64,000 bases of DNA. It comes from Clostridia bacterium (GTDB lineage: Bacteria; Bacillota; Clostridia; Christensenellales; Aristaeellaceae). The translations under genes and the position numbers were made by a program. Positions 23,931-32,924 of the stretch are shown here, piece by piece. How positions within the stretch are numbered: the stretch's first letter is position 1; every line of letters begins with the position of its first letter. The notes beneath the pieces are model-generated. The model was not told the DNA's origin. It ran no database searches and saw nothing but the letters and a program-made list of their open reading frames with translations. Location: contig JAFRLY010000029.1 in assembly GCA_017431005.1 (NCBI GenBank), forward strand, positions 1-64,000, read 5' to 3'.

Positions 23931-25958
23931 TCATCCCTGTACTTTCTTCAGCACCATGGCGGTTCTGCAGGGGCTGTAAATGCTGAATCCCAGTCCCTGA
24001 CCCTGCCGGTATTCGGTATGATACACATACTGGTGGTCGACCGTTCCGTTTCCGCCGAACCGGACCTCGTCCGTGCTCAGCACCACCTGGTACGCGCCTT
24101 CGCCCACCGTATGCGCGTGCAGGAAGAAATTGGTTTCGCTGTAGCTGTTGTGGAAATTGAACAGGAACAGCAGCCCGCCGCGGCTGAACGTAATGATTTT
24201 CCGCTCCTGGTCAATCCACAGGCTGACCGCCTGCGGATCCTCCAGCACCTTGTTTTCCCGCGCCAGGGTAATCATCGCCTGATCAAAATCGTTCAGCCAC
24301 TCATACTTCAGCAGGCCGTTGTCCGCCAGGGACCATTGCCGGCGGCAGTATTTGTAGCTCCAGCCGTTCCCCTCTCTCGGGAAATCGATCCATTCCGGAT
24401 GTCCGAATTCATTGCCCATGAAATTCAGGTAACCGTTGCCGCCCAGCGTCAGGCTGATCAGCCGGATGATCTTGTGCAGCTCGATCGCGCGGTCCAGGGT
24501 GGGGCTGTGGTAGTCCTTGTTCATCCCTGTGTACATTTCCGCGTCGGCCATCCGGAAAATAATCGTTTTGTCCCCGACCAGCGCCTGGTCATGGCTTTCG
24601 CAGTATCCGATCACCTTTTCCTGCGGACGCCGGGTGGTCATTTCGTACCAGAGCCCGTGCATATTCCAGTCTTCGTCCCGCACGTCCTTCAGCAGCTTGA
24701 TCCAGTAATCCGGCTCACCCATGGCCAGCCGGTAATCGAAGCCGATGCCGCCCTGCTCAATCGGCAGGCACATGCCGGGCATGCCGCTCATGTCCTCGGC
24801 GACCGTCAGCGCCTCGCTGTTCTCCTCATGGATCAGCTCATTGGCCAGCTGCAGGTAGTTCAGCGCATCCAGATCCGCGTTCATGTTGAAGTACATGCCG
24901 TAGTTGGTGAAAGCGGAACCCAGGCCGTGATCCCGGTAGATCATGCTGGTCACGCCGTCAAACCGGAAGCCGTCGAAGTGGTACTCCTCCATCCAGTATT
25001 TCAGGTTGCTCAGCAGGAAATGCAGCACCTCCGGCTTCGCATAGTCAAACAGCTGGGTTCCCCAGGCGGGATGCCAGCCCTCTCCGCCCGCGTGGAAGTA
25101 CTGGTAGTCTGTTCCGTCCTGCTCCCGCAGGCCTTCGCCCAGGTTCGGGCAGGCATGGCTGTGCACCACATCCAGCAGCACCCGGATTCCCATTTCATGC
25201 GCGGTATTGATCAGGTATTTCAGATCCTCCGGCACGCCGTACCAGTGAGCGGCCGCGAAAAAGTTGGTCACCTGGTAGCCGAAGCTGCCGTAATAAGGAT
25301 GCTCCTGAATGGCCATCAGCTGCACGGTATTGTAGCCCAGCTTCCGGATCCGGGGCAGCACATTGTCGGCGAACTCCCGGTAGGTTCCGATGCCTTCCTT
25401 GTCCTGGGCCATACCCACGTGCGCCTCGTAAATCAGGGGCGCTTCTTCCTTCGCCATCCGGAAATGCTGGTCCGTCCAGGCAAAGGGCTCTTCCGGATCC
25501 CACACCTGGGAGCAGAGCTTCATCAGCCGGCTGTCCATGCTGACCTTTGTCGCGTAAGCCGGAATCCGCTCAAAGGCGTTCCCGGCGTGCTTAACCCACA
25601 GCTTGATAAACTGTCCGTGCTTCAACGCGTCCCGGCCCTCAAGCTGAATCTCCCAGACGCCGTTATCCTTCCGCTCCATGGGGTGGCTTTCATGATCCCA
25701 TTCGTTGAAATCTCCGATCAGGCAGACACCGTCCGCCCCGGGCAGCCATTCCCGGACCACCCATCCGGTGTCTGTCCGGTGGATGCCGTAATACATGGCG
25801 CCGTTCGCGAAGTCCCGCAGCGTTTCCGCCCGGCCGACCAGCTGACCGCGCTTTCCGCGGAACCGGTCCATCCGCAGCTCAATCTCACCGCTGAAGGGTT
25901 CCAGGTAAGGGTCGATGGTTGTAATCGCGTATGGGGGCTGAAGTTTCCGGATATCCAT
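23931..25958 (-). CDS. glgB: 1,4-alpha-glucan branching enzyme (GH13_8, GBE1-like)
   Basis: A 675-residue glycogen branching enzyme. It has an N-terminal CBM48 (YGIHRTDTGWVVREWLPGA) and the GH13 barrel with nucleophile Asp334 (GFRFDGV), acid/base Glu388 (VAEDMSGM) and Asp457 (ESHDQALVGDK). The sequence follows the eukaryotic/bacteroidal GH13_8 type (NFMGNEFGHPEWIDFP) rather than the GH13_9 GlgB of enterics. It forms alpha-1,6 branches in glycogen. No glgA, glgC or glgP is in this window, so it is unlinked to the usual glycogen operon. It precedes surE by one base. Confidence 0.95.
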   Translation of the reverse strand: MDIRKLQPPYAITTIDPYLEPFSGEIELRMDRFRGKRGQLVGRAETLRDFANGAMYYGIHRTDTGWVVREWLPGADGVCLIGDFNEWDHESHPMERKDNGVWEIQLEGRDALKHGQFIKLWVKHAGNAFERIPAYATKVSMDSRLMKLCSQVWDPEEPFAWTDQHFRMAKEEAPLIYEAHVGMAQDKEGIGTYREFADNVLPRIRKLGYNTVQLMAIQEHPYYGSFGYQVTNFFAAAHWYGVPEDLKYLINTAHEMGIRVLLDVVHSHACPNLGEGLREQDGTDYQYFHAGGEGWHPAWGTQLFDYAKPEVLHFLLSNLKYWMEEYHFDGFRFDGVTSMIYRDHGLGSAFTNYGMYFNMNADLDALNYLQLANELIHEENSEALTVAEDMSGMPGMCLPIEQGGIGFDYRLAMGEPDYWIKLLKDVRDEDWNMHGLWYEMTTRRPQEKVIGYCESHDQALVGDKTIIFRMADAEMYTGMNKDYHSPTLDRAIELHKIIRLISLTLGGNGYLNFMGNEFGHPEWIDFPREGNGWSYKYCRRQWSLADNGLLKYEWLNDFDQAMITLARENKVLEDPQAVSLWIDQERKIITFSRGGLLFLFNFHNSYSETNFFLHAHTVGEGAYQVVLSTDEVRFGGNGTVDHQYVYHTEYRQGQGLGFSIYSPCRTAMVLKKVQG

Positions 25959-25979
25959 CTGTCTGTCCTCCGTTCCGGT

Positions 25980-27185
25980 TTACTGAATCTGTATGCCGTC
26001 CGTGTCGTAATGCAGTTCCTCTGTGATCTGCCCTGCCTCATCGTACTGGTACCGGATCTCGGCGTAACCCTCCGCCCGGTTCGCTTTCCGGCCGTCCCGG
26101 TTCAGGAATTCCCGCCGGATCAGCCGTCCCGTTTCATCCAGCGTATCCTGGTAGCCGGCGTACCCTTCCATCCGTTCCGCCGGCTTGCCGTTCAGATCCT
26201 CGTACTGAACCCGGATCACCCGGTTATCCCCGTCGTAGCCGTAGCTGATGCCGCCGATGCCGTCCCGGTTCAGAATCCGCTGGCCGTCAGCATTCAGGAA
26301 GGTTTCCCGGATCACCCGCTCGTCCTTCCATTCCTGCTGCAGGGTGGTATACCCGCCCTCCGTTTCCAGCTTCTGTCCCTCCAGGCTGTACCGGGTTACC
26401 TGTGTGATATTTCTGCCGGTATACAGCGTTTCCTCCCAGGCATATCCGGCGCCGCGGTCCGTCAGCAGGCCGTCAGCGGTGTAGTACTTTGTGCAGACCT
26501 CCCGCCCGCTGCTGTCCAGCGTCTTCTCGCAGCTGGACCATCCGTCCGCGCAGGTCGCCGGGCTGCCGTCCGCATGCTCAAAGGAAATTCCCAGTATCTG
26601 GTTCTTTTTGTTGATTCTGAACACCTGTGCAGCGTATCCTGCCGCGCCGTCAATCGGTTTTTCCCGCTCATCCAGGAAGGTGCGGCGGGTCATGGTTTTC
26701 CCCCGGAATTCCGCCTTGATTCCGGCGTAGCCCAGGGACGGAACAATGACCGGGCTTCTTTCACCGTAGTACATCAGGAACTTCACCTCGCCGAAGGAGG
26801 TATAGTCCATGCGGATCCGGGCATAGCCCCAGTCGTTCAGCGCCCGCTTTCCCTGTGCGTCCAGATAGGTGATCCCGGTGATCTGCCGTTTTCCGTCCCG
26901 GGTAAGGACCCGGCCGTAATATCCGCCGGGCATCCGGAAAGGCTCACCTTTTTCGTCAAAATATTTTTCCGTCGTTTCGTTCTTATCGTAACTGTAGGTA
27001 ATTGTGGCATAGCCCTGGGGCCCCGGCAGCACGGTGCCGTCGCTATCCGTCCAGGTTTCCTGCGTCACCTTTCCGTATTTCACGGTCTGCTGCCAGGACG
27101 CGTCCGCGGTCACGGCCGGAGCCTGAATCAGCACCAGCAGCAGCGCCGCCGCTGTGCAAAGTCCCCGTTTCAAGTTTTTCATCAT
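25980..27185 (-). CDS. Secreted tandem-repeat protein (YD/WG-like repeats)
   Basis: About 400 residues with an N-terminal signal peptide (LCTAAALLLVLIQAPAVTADA) and then about eight imperfect repeats of 45-50 residues. Each repeat has a GYA turn followed by aromatic beta-strand residues and an 'FLD/FLNADG' type element (for example YAEIRYQYDEAG, FLNADGQRIL, YLDAQGKRAL). This resembles YD/RHS-like or WG-like repeats that form beta-solenoids or barrels, but the family was not recognised. The ATG at 27185 follows CAGGGGA by six bases. It heads the operon with glgB, with a good promoter at 27223-27251. Function unknown; a cell-surface or carbohydrate-binding role is possible. Confidence 0.8.
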   Translation of the reverse strand: MMKNLKRGLCTAAALLLVLIQAPAVTADASWQQTVKYGKVTQETWTDSDGTVLPGPQGYATITYSYDKNETTEKYFDEKGEPFRMPGGYYGRVLTRDGKRQITGITYLDAQGKRALNDWGYARIRMDYTSFGEVKFLMYYGERSPVIVPSLGYAGIKAEFRGKTMTRRTFLDEREKPIDGAAGYAAQVFRINKKNQILGISFEHADGSPATCADGWSSCEKTLDSSGREVCTKYYTADGLLTDRGAGYAWEETLYTGRNITQVTRYSLEGQKLETEGGYTTLQQEWKDERVIRETFLNADGQRILNRDGIGGISYGYDGDNRVIRVQYEDLNGKPAERMEGYAGYQDTLDETGRLIRREFLNRDGRKANRAEGYAEIRYQYDEAGQITEELHYDTDGIQIQ

Positions 27186-27222
27186 GCTCATTCCCCTGTT
27201 TTTCCGGCTTTTTTCTGCTTCG

Positions 27223-27251
27223 AGTATATCAAAATCCCCTGTTGTTTACAA
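27223..27251 (-). promoter_or_regulatory. Promoter of the repeat-protein/glgB/surE/CDF/RidA operon
   Basis: Minus strand: TTGTAA (27246-27251), 17-base spacer, TATACT (27223-27228). Confidence 0.7.
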
Positions 27252-27260
27252 GGAAGACTT

Positions 27261-29675
27261 TCATTTTGTCAGGCCGGCTTTCCGGGATAGAATTTTCCGG
27301 ATCCCGCTTTTCATGAACGGCTGCCTGATCAGCCAGTCCGTCCCGAAAAGGATGCCGGCGCCCAGCGCGCTCAGCGTGATCCAGGCGATCCACGCGTTGC
27401 CGGACATGCGTTCCAGATAAAACAGCTTCGGCAGCGTCAGCACTGCGATCACAGCCGCTGCGGCGATGCCGGCCAGCAGCGCGATCCGCTTCCCGTTCAG
27501 CGGCAGGCTGTTCCGCAGCAGCACCAGATAGCAGAGAAAGCCGGCAGTCAGCGTGGCAACCGTGCTGCAGACGGTATGCGGCCATCCGAAGGCTTCCAGG
27601 CTTGCCGCCATCACCGCGCAGACGGCCACCGCGGTTCCGCCCGGCAGCGCACGCCTCAGAATCGTCCGCAGGAAGCTGCCCGTAACGCGCTCCCGGCTGG
27701 GCTCCATGGCCAGGAAGAATCCCGGAATACCGATCGTCAGGCTGGAGATCAGGGTCAGCTGAATCGGCTGGAAGGGATAATGCCCCGGTGTAAACAGCAC
27801 AAGCACGCTCAGCAGGAAGCTGAAGATCGTTTTGGTCAGAAACAGCGTGGCGGTCCGGGTAATATTGTTGATCACCCTTCTGCCCTCCAGTACGATTTCC
27901 GGCATCACACTGAAGTTTGAATCCAGCAGGGTGATCTGCGCCGCGTGCCGTGCCGCGTCCGTACCGCCCGCCATGGCGATGGAGCAGTCCGCCGCCTTCA
28001 TGGCCGGAATATCGTTGATACCGTCCCCGGTCATGCCCACATTGTATCCGTGGTACCGCAGCGCCAGCACCAGATCCCGCTTCTGCTCAGGCCTGACCCT
28101 GCCGAATACCGTATATTTTTCGCAGGCCTCAGCCAGCGCTTCCCTGTCCTTCAGCTCCCCGGCGTTGACCCAGCTGTCCCAGTTCTCCACTCCGGCTTCC
28201 CGGGCGACGCAGGCCACCGTTTCCGGGTCGTCTCCGCTGATGATTTTGATGCCGACCCCCTGTTCCCGGAAATACCTCAGGGTTTCCGCCGCGTCCGGCC
28301 GGATCTCCTCCCGCAGAATCAGGAATCCCAGCGGGCGGGTCACCTCCGGAAAGCCCCCGTCTTCCCGGGCCTGCCCTTCGGCGAGCAGCAGCACACGGCG
28401 TCCCCGGGCCGTCCACTGCTCCGCCTTCCGGCGGAGACCGTGCCGGAATTCCTCTCCCAGCACATACTCCGGCGCGCCGAGAATCAGCGCCTTTCCTTCC
28501 CGGAAAACTGCCGCGGATTTCTTGCTCTCCGAGGTAAAGGGAAACAGCGTTTCCGCTTTTTCCTCCCCGGGCTCAGCACTCTGCCGCAGCGCGTCCAGCG
28601 TTCCGTTACGGTCCTCGGCAGCCCCCAGGTACCGGTTCAGTGCGTCCGCGGTCTCCTTCGCGCTTCCCTGCAGAGGTTCCGTTTTTTCCAGCGTCATCCG
28701 GCCTGTCGTGATCGTTCCGGTCTTGTCCAGGCACAGAACGTTCACCCGAGCCAGCGTTTCAATGCCCGCCAGCTCCTGGATCAGCGCTTTCTTCCGGCCC
28801 AGCTTCACCACGCCCGCGGCCATCGCAATGCTGGTCAGCAGGATCAGCCCCTCCGGAATCATTCCGATCATGGCCGCCACGGTCGGCGGCACCGCCGTGT
28901 TCCAGGCTCTGCCGCTGATCAGCACCTGCTCCAGAAACAGCAGGATGCCGATCGGAATCAGCGCCGCGGAAACTCCTCTGATCAGTTTCTTTAGTTCAAG
29001 CATCAGCCGGGATTCCGGCCGGGTAATCTGCTGTGCTTCCCTTGTCAGCCGGCTGACGTAGCTTTCCTCCGCCACATAGACCAGCTGCGCCGTCAGTTTT
29101 CCTTCGGAAATGTAGGATCCGGAGTACAGCCAGCTTCCGGGGGCTTTGGGCACCGCGTCCTTCTCCCCGGTCAGCATCGCCTCCATGGCCGCCCCCTGTC
29201 CTTCCGTCACCAGGGCGTCCGCGATCACCTGGTCTCCGGCTCTGAGAACCACCAGATCTCCCCGTACCGTCTCCTCCGGGCTGCAGACGGTCTCCTGTCC
29301 CTCCCGCAGCACGGTTGCTTTCGGTGCATTCAGCAGCTTGAGGTTCCGGATCGTCCGCTGCGCGCGGACCTCCTGTATGGTCCCGATCAGGATGTTGGAA
29401 ACCACGACGCCCATGAACAGCATGTTCCGGTAGCTGCCGGCCAGGATCAGCAGCAGCGCCAGCCCGGCGTTCAGCAGGTTGAACAGCGTGAATGTATGGT
29501 CCCGCAGGATTTCAGCGACCGGCTTCTCCCTGTTCTCAGGCAGCCGGTTGCCGTCCCCGTTTTCCCTCCGCCGCCGGACTTCCGGCTCAGTGAGTCCGGC
29601 GGAAGCAGTATATGTAAAGCCCTCCGGCAGTTCGGAAGGCAGGTGCAAACGCTCGCTCAACTCCGGGTCCTCCAT
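27261..29675 (-). CDS. P-type cation ATPase (CtpE-like)
   Basis: An 804-residue P-type ATPase with about eight to ten membrane helices. Phosphorylated Asp317 is in LCLDKTGTI, the TGE actuator motif is in AMLTGEKDAV, KSAAVF in the N-domain is present, and the hinge is TGDGINDIPAMK. The membrane motif in helix 4 is GMIPEGLILLTS, and AADCSIAMAGGTDAARHAAQ follows the hinge. These features resemble the CtpE group of calcium-type pumps rather than heavy-metal CPx-ATPases, since no CPC motif exists. It most likely exports Ca2+ or a related divalent cation. A promoter lies at 29715-29743. Confidence 0.9.
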   Translation of the reverse strand: MEDPELSERLHLPSELPEGFTYTASAGLTEPEVRRRRENGDGNRLPENREKPVAEILRDHTFTLFNLLNAGLALLLILAGSYRNMLFMGVVVSNILIGTIQEVRAQRTIRNLKLLNAPKATVLREGQETVCSPEETVRGDLVVLRAGDQVIADALVTEGQGAAMEAMLTGEKDAVPKAPGSWLYSGSYISEGKLTAQLVYVAEESYVSRLTREAQQITRPESRLMLELKKLIRGVSAALIPIGILLFLEQVLISGRAWNTAVPPTVAAMIGMIPEGLILLTSIAMAAGVVKLGRKKALIQELAGIETLARVNVLCLDKTGTITTGRMTLEKTEPLQGSAKETADALNRYLGAAEDRNGTLDALRQSAEPGEEKAETLFPFTSESKKSAAVFREGKALILGAPEYVLGEEFRHGLRRKAEQWTARGRRVLLLAEGQAREDGGFPEVTRPLGFLILREEIRPDAAETLRYFREQGVGIKIISGDDPETVACVAREAGVENWDSWVNAGELKDREALAEACEKYTVFGRVRPEQKRDLVLALRYHGYNVGMTGDGINDIPAMKAADCSIAMAGGTDAARHAAQITLLDSNFSVMPEIVLEGRRVINNITRTATLFLTKTIFSFLLSVLVLFTPGHYPFQPIQLTLISSLTIGIPGFFLAMEPSRERVTGSFLRTILRRALPGGTAVAVCAVMAASLEAFGWPHTVCSTVATLTAGFLCYLVLLRNSLPLNGKRIALLAGIAAAAVIAVLTLPKLFYLERMSGNAWIAWITLSALGAGILFGTDWLIRQPFMKSGIRKILSRKAGLTK

Positions 29676-29714
29676 CTCAGCTTCGCGGTCCCTCCGCCGC
29701 TTTTTCTTCCGGAT

Positions 29715-29743
29715 ATTTTATCATACGCGCCTTTTCTTTTCAA
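29715..29743 (-). promoter_or_regulatory. Promoter of the P-type ATPase gene
   Basis: Minus strand: TTGAAA (29738-29743), 17-base spacer, TAAAAT (29715-29720), 40 bases before the ATG. Confidence 0.7.
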
Positions 29744-29790
29744 GGAAACGCCCTTCCGGAGCCCGTGCCCCGCAGCCTTTCCGGGCAGGG

Positions 29791-29819
29791 AAAAGGCGGC
29801 GAAGCAGGCTCCGCCGCCG
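29791..29819 (-). terminator. Terminator after the URO-D-like gene
   Basis: Minus strand: the stem GGCGGCG/CGCCGCC with a loop of about ten bases is followed by TTTTCCC, about 35 bases after the stop codon. Confidence 0.75.
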
Positions 29820-29851
29820 GGAACAGGAGGAATATCCTGTGAAGACATTTT

Positions 29852-30808
29852 TCAGATCTGCCGTGCCGCCTCCACGACCCAGCGGATTTTTTCCACAGGC
29901 AGCTCGTTATGGATGCTGCAGTCAGAGCCCAGGATGTAGCCCTTCTTTCCGCCCTGCGCAATCAGGCTGGCGACTTCCTTTTCGATTTCGTCCCGGCCCG
30001 CGGTGTACAGGAAGGTGCCCGGACGGTTGTCAAACCCGCCCCAGACGGTGGCGCCGAAGTGCTTCTTCGCTTCCTGGATATCCATGATGTCAAAGTATCT
30101 GGACCAGCTGATGACCGGCGCCTTGTAATCCTCCCAGACGGCCAGCCGGTTCGGCTCCTCCTCCCATGCGCAGAAATGGATCGCATTCATATCGCTCAGG
30201 GAATTGATGCAGTCCAGCACTTCCTTGTCGCCGGGCGTAACCCAGTCCCTGTACTCCTCATAGGTGAAGCGGCTGACCTCGCCGTTCTGCACACTGTAAA
30301 AGATGCCGTCCACGCCCGATTCCTGAATCAGTCCCTGTACCATCAGCTTCAGGTCGTCCGCGACAATTTTGCAGGCATACTTCATCGCTTCCGGGTTTTC
30401 CCGGATCAGCTTCATCATCATCGGGTAGCCGATCGTCAGCCGGATGCAGGAGAGCGGAACAAACGTCAGGTAAAGAGCCGGGCAGGCACCGTCCAGCGCC
30501 TTCACGACCTTTTTGGTGCGTTCGATCTGTCCGGCGATAAAGGGATGGTTCGGACCCAGATGACGGATTTTGAACAGATCCTCCGCCTTCTCAATGCCCT
30601 GAAGCACCGGGGAAGGCCATCCGAAGAACTTATCCCCGCTCAGCTTCATGAAGTCCACGTCCGCGTCCTCCAGGAATTTTGCCTGAACCGCCGCGAATTT
30701 GTCGTCGTCTCCCCAGTATTCCTGCGGCACATGCTGCCACATGCATACCGGCACATGATCCGTTTCCAGTCCTTTGAATGCCGCGGTGACCCGTTCTCTC
30801 TTGTTCAT
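29852..30808 (-). CDS. URO-D/MtaA-family protein
   Basis: A 318-residue member of the uroporphyrinogen decarboxylase superfamily. It begins NKRERVTAAFKGLETDHVPV as expected and has the barrel strands IFYSVQNGE, NAIHFCAWEE and ATVWGGFDNRP followed by GYILGSDCSIHNELPVEKI. The last stretch resembles the zinc-binding region of cobamide methyltransferases (MtaA/CmuA group) more than true UroD of heme synthesis. No heme or corrinoid genes are nearby, so the substrate is unknown. Its ATG lies just after the pseudogene fragments, with only a weak AGAAAGAAG ribosome-binding site. Confidence 0.85.
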   Translation of the reverse strand: MNKRERVTAAFKGLETDHVPVCMWQHVPQEYWGDDDKFAAVQAKFLEDADVDFMKLSGDKFFGWPSPVLQGIEKAEDLFKIRHLGPNHPFIAGQIERTKKVVKALDGACPALYLTFVPLSCIRLTIGYPMMMKLIRENPEAMKYACKIVADDLKLMVQGLIQESGVDGIFYSVQNGEVSRFTYEEYRDWVTPGDKEVLDCINSLSDMNAIHFCAWEEEPNRLAVWEDYKAPVISWSRYFDIMDIQEAKKHFGATVWGGFDNRPGTFLYTAGRDEIEKEVASLIAQGGKKGYILGSDCSIHNELPVEKIRWVVEAARQI

Positions 30809-30830
30809 GGCAGTCTTCTTCTTTCTGTTT

Positions 30831-31143
30831 ATATTTTATTTCCACAATGGTCTTCTCCGTCTCCGTCATGCCGGGAGAAGCAATCAGACCGATGTTCCGC
30901 ATGGTCTCCTCCGGTGTCCGGCCGTTGATGCCGTGCACGGGATCAACCCCTGCGCCGGCCATGGCCAGGGAGGCCGCTGCAAAGGCCATGTCACAGGCCG
31001 CTGTTCATGGCAACCGTCAGGCGCTGCAGCGTGCCGCCGATCAGGGTTTTCACCTTTGCGGATGCAAAGGCAATCGCGCCGGGCTCTGTCACGCCCAGCG
31101 CCGGAACCATATCCTTCCGGATTATCTCTGTCAGAATATGCAT
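30831..31143 (-). pseudogene. Internally deleted UPF0597/CyuA-like gene remnant
   Basis: On the minus strand a frame starts at an ATG at 31143 with a good GGAGG and encodes 50 residues (MHILTEIIRKDMVPALGVTE...) ending at a TGA at 30991. These match the N-terminus of the intact UPF0597 protein encoded divergently at 31367 (VPAMGCTEP). A second frame, open from about 31001, encodes DMAFAAASLAMAGAGV and GRTPEETMRNIGLIASPGM, matching that family's C-terminus (VGRLGREGMRDTNREII). The central 300-plus codons are missing, and the two halves are in different frames. It is a deletion remnant of a former paralogue. Confidence 0.8.
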
Positions 31144-31366
31144 ACCGTCCTCCGTTTGATTCCAGCTATGCTGCTGTCAGATAAAGGAATTCCCTTACAG
31201 ATTCTGTCCATAGCTTCATCTTTCTTATAGCAGAGGTTTGCATTGCTGTAAATGGAAGATTTACCTGTCATTTTCTTTTTTTATCTCCTTTTTCTTCCCG
31301 CTGTGTTATGATATATGCAGTGTGTATTCGAAGCAACGACACAAAGCAAAAACCGGAGGGAACAAA

Positions 31367-32674
31367 ATGCTGAAGGAAGATCCCCGCTACGCGGCTTATG
31401 TCTCCATTCTGCGGGAGGAACTGGTTCCGGCCATGGGCTGTACGGAGCCCATTTCCGTAGCATATGCCGCCGCCAAAGCCCGCGACGTGCTGGGCTGCAT
31501 TCCTGACAGGATTGTCATCGGATGCAGCGGCAGCATCATTAAGAACGTCAAGAGCGTAATCGTGCCCAACACCGGCGGGCTGAAGGGGCTGGAGGCTGCT
31601 GCCGCCGCGGGTGTCATCGCCGGTGACGCTGCACAGAGTCTTGAGGTGATCGCGGGAACGACGCCGGACCAGCTTCAGGAAATCCGGGACTATCTGGACC
31701 GGTCGGAAATATCCGTTGAGCATCTCACAGGAGACCGGGTTTTTGAAATCCGCATGAAGGTCAGCCGCGGGGAGGAATCCGCCACGGTCCGCATCACCGA
31801 TACGCATACCAACATCACTCTGATTGAAAAAAACGGCAGAATTCTGACCCGGCACGAGGCCGGTATGGCCGGACATGAGATTTCTCCGGAACGTCGGCTG
31901 CTGAACGTCGCGGACATCTATGATTTTGCCGGAACGCTGGATCCGGCAGATGTGGAGGAGGTTCTCTCCCGCCAGATTGCCTTCAATATGGCCATCGCTG
32001 AGGAAGGAATGCGGAACGACTACGGCGCAAACATCGGTAAAACGCTTCTCCGTTTCCATGGCGGCGAAAACGCTTCCACGGAGATGAAAGCCCGGGCCTG
32101 GGCTGCGGCCGGGTCCGATGCCAGGATGCACGGCTGCAGTCTTCCGGTTGTGATCAACTCCGGCAGCGGAAACCAGGGGCTCACCGTATCCGTTCCGGTC
32201 GTCATCTATGCCAGGGATCTCGGAGTTTCCCATGAAGCGCTCCTGCGCGCACTGGCCCTGTCCAATCTGATCGCGATTCAGCAGAAAACCTATATCGGCA
32301 CGCTTTCCGCCTTCTGCGGGGCGGTCTGTGCAGGAGTCGGCGCCGGAGCCGGTATCGCTTATCTCCACGGAGCCGACCTGAAAACGGTGGCCCACACGGT
32401 CGCCAACGCCCTGGCGATTCTGCCGGGTATGGTCTGCGACGGTGCGAAGCCCTCCTGCGCGGCGAAAATATCCCAGTCCGTCGAGGCCGGCATCTTCGGC
32501 TGGCAGATGTATCAGAACGGCCAGCAGTTCTACGCGGGCGACGGTCTTGTCGTCAAGGGTGTGGACGCCAACGTGGAAAATGTCGGACGCCTCGGCCGCG
32601 AGGGAATGCGCGATACCAACCGGGAGATCATCGAAATAATGCTGGGCCGTTTCTCTGACGGCAGGACAGACTGA
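31367..32674 (+). CDS. UPF0597 serine dehydratase alpha-family protein (CyuA/YhaM-like L-cysteine desulfidase)
   Basis: A 435-residue protein of the UPF0597 family, related to L-serine dehydratase alpha chains. A homologue, CyuA/YhaM, is an Fe-S-dependent L-cysteine desulfidase that releases sulfide, pyruvate and ammonia. Visible features include VPAMGCTEP near the N-terminus, a central IGKTLLRFHGGENASTE, and MVCDGAKPSCAAK, whose cysteines fit Fe-S binding together with Cys of GCTEP. CCGGAGGG precedes the ATG at 31367; an open stretch upstream in frame lacks a start site. A terminator follows. A divergent truncated paralogue is upstream. The substrate (cysteine or another amino acid) needs testing. 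Confidence 0.88.
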   Translation: MLKEDPRYAAYVSILREELVPAMGCTEPISVAYAAAKARDVLGCIPDRIVIGCSGSIIKNVKSVIVPNTGGLKGLEAAAAAGVIAGDAAQSLEVIAGTTPDQLQEIRDYLDRSEISVEHLTGDRVFEIRMKVSRGEESATVRITDTHTNITLIEKNGRILTRHEAGMAGHEISPERRLLNVADIYDFAGTLDPADVEEVLSRQIAFNMAIAEEGMRNDYGANIGKTLLRFHGGENASTEMKARAWAAAGSDARMHGCSLPVVINSGSGNQGLTVSVPVVIYARDLGVSHEALLRALALSNLIAIQQKTYIGTLSAFCGAVCAGVGAGAGIAYLHGADLKTVAHTVANALAILPGMVCDGAKPSCAAKISQSVEAGIFGWQMYQNGQQFYAGDGLVVKGVDANVENVGRLGREGMRDTNREIIEIMLGRFSDGRTD

Positions 32675-32703
32675 ATTCAGAACAGGCAGGGTTATCCGTT
32701 CAC

Positions 32704-32738
32704 GGACCCGCGTTCCTCCCGGAAGCGGGTCCTTTTTT
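32704..32738 (+). terminator. Terminator after the UPF0597 gene
   Basis: An 8-bp stem GGACCCGC/GCGGGTCC with a 13-base loop is followed by TTTTTT. Confidence 0.9.
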
Positions 32739-32803
32739 GTATACTTTCCTGTCGTAAACGATACTATTTTGTATATGTAACATGTATCATATGGTGTAAC
32801 TCC

Positions 32804-32833
32804 TTGCCATTTTTATCTCTTGCGTGCTATAAG
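32804..32833 (+). promoter_or_regulatory. Promoter of the L,D-transpeptidase gene
   Basis: TTGCCA (32804-32809), 18-base spacer, extended -10 TGCTATAAG (TATAAG at 32828-32833). About 90 bases of leader follow to the ATG. Confidence 0.55.
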
Positions 32834-32924
32834 TGTAATGGATCTGTATCTTTCAGGACCGTGCGGGAGCTGATCAGCCAGATCAGAGAAGAACAGGCAT
32901 CCCGCAAAAGCAAGGTGAGGTTCC

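Noticed and set aside
23649-27290. Very long open frame (1213 codons) antisense to glgB and the repeat protein
   Set aside because: It is a shadow of the high-GC codon use of the minus-strand genes. It lacks a plausible start, signal or family, while the minus-strand reading gives clear GH13 motifs.
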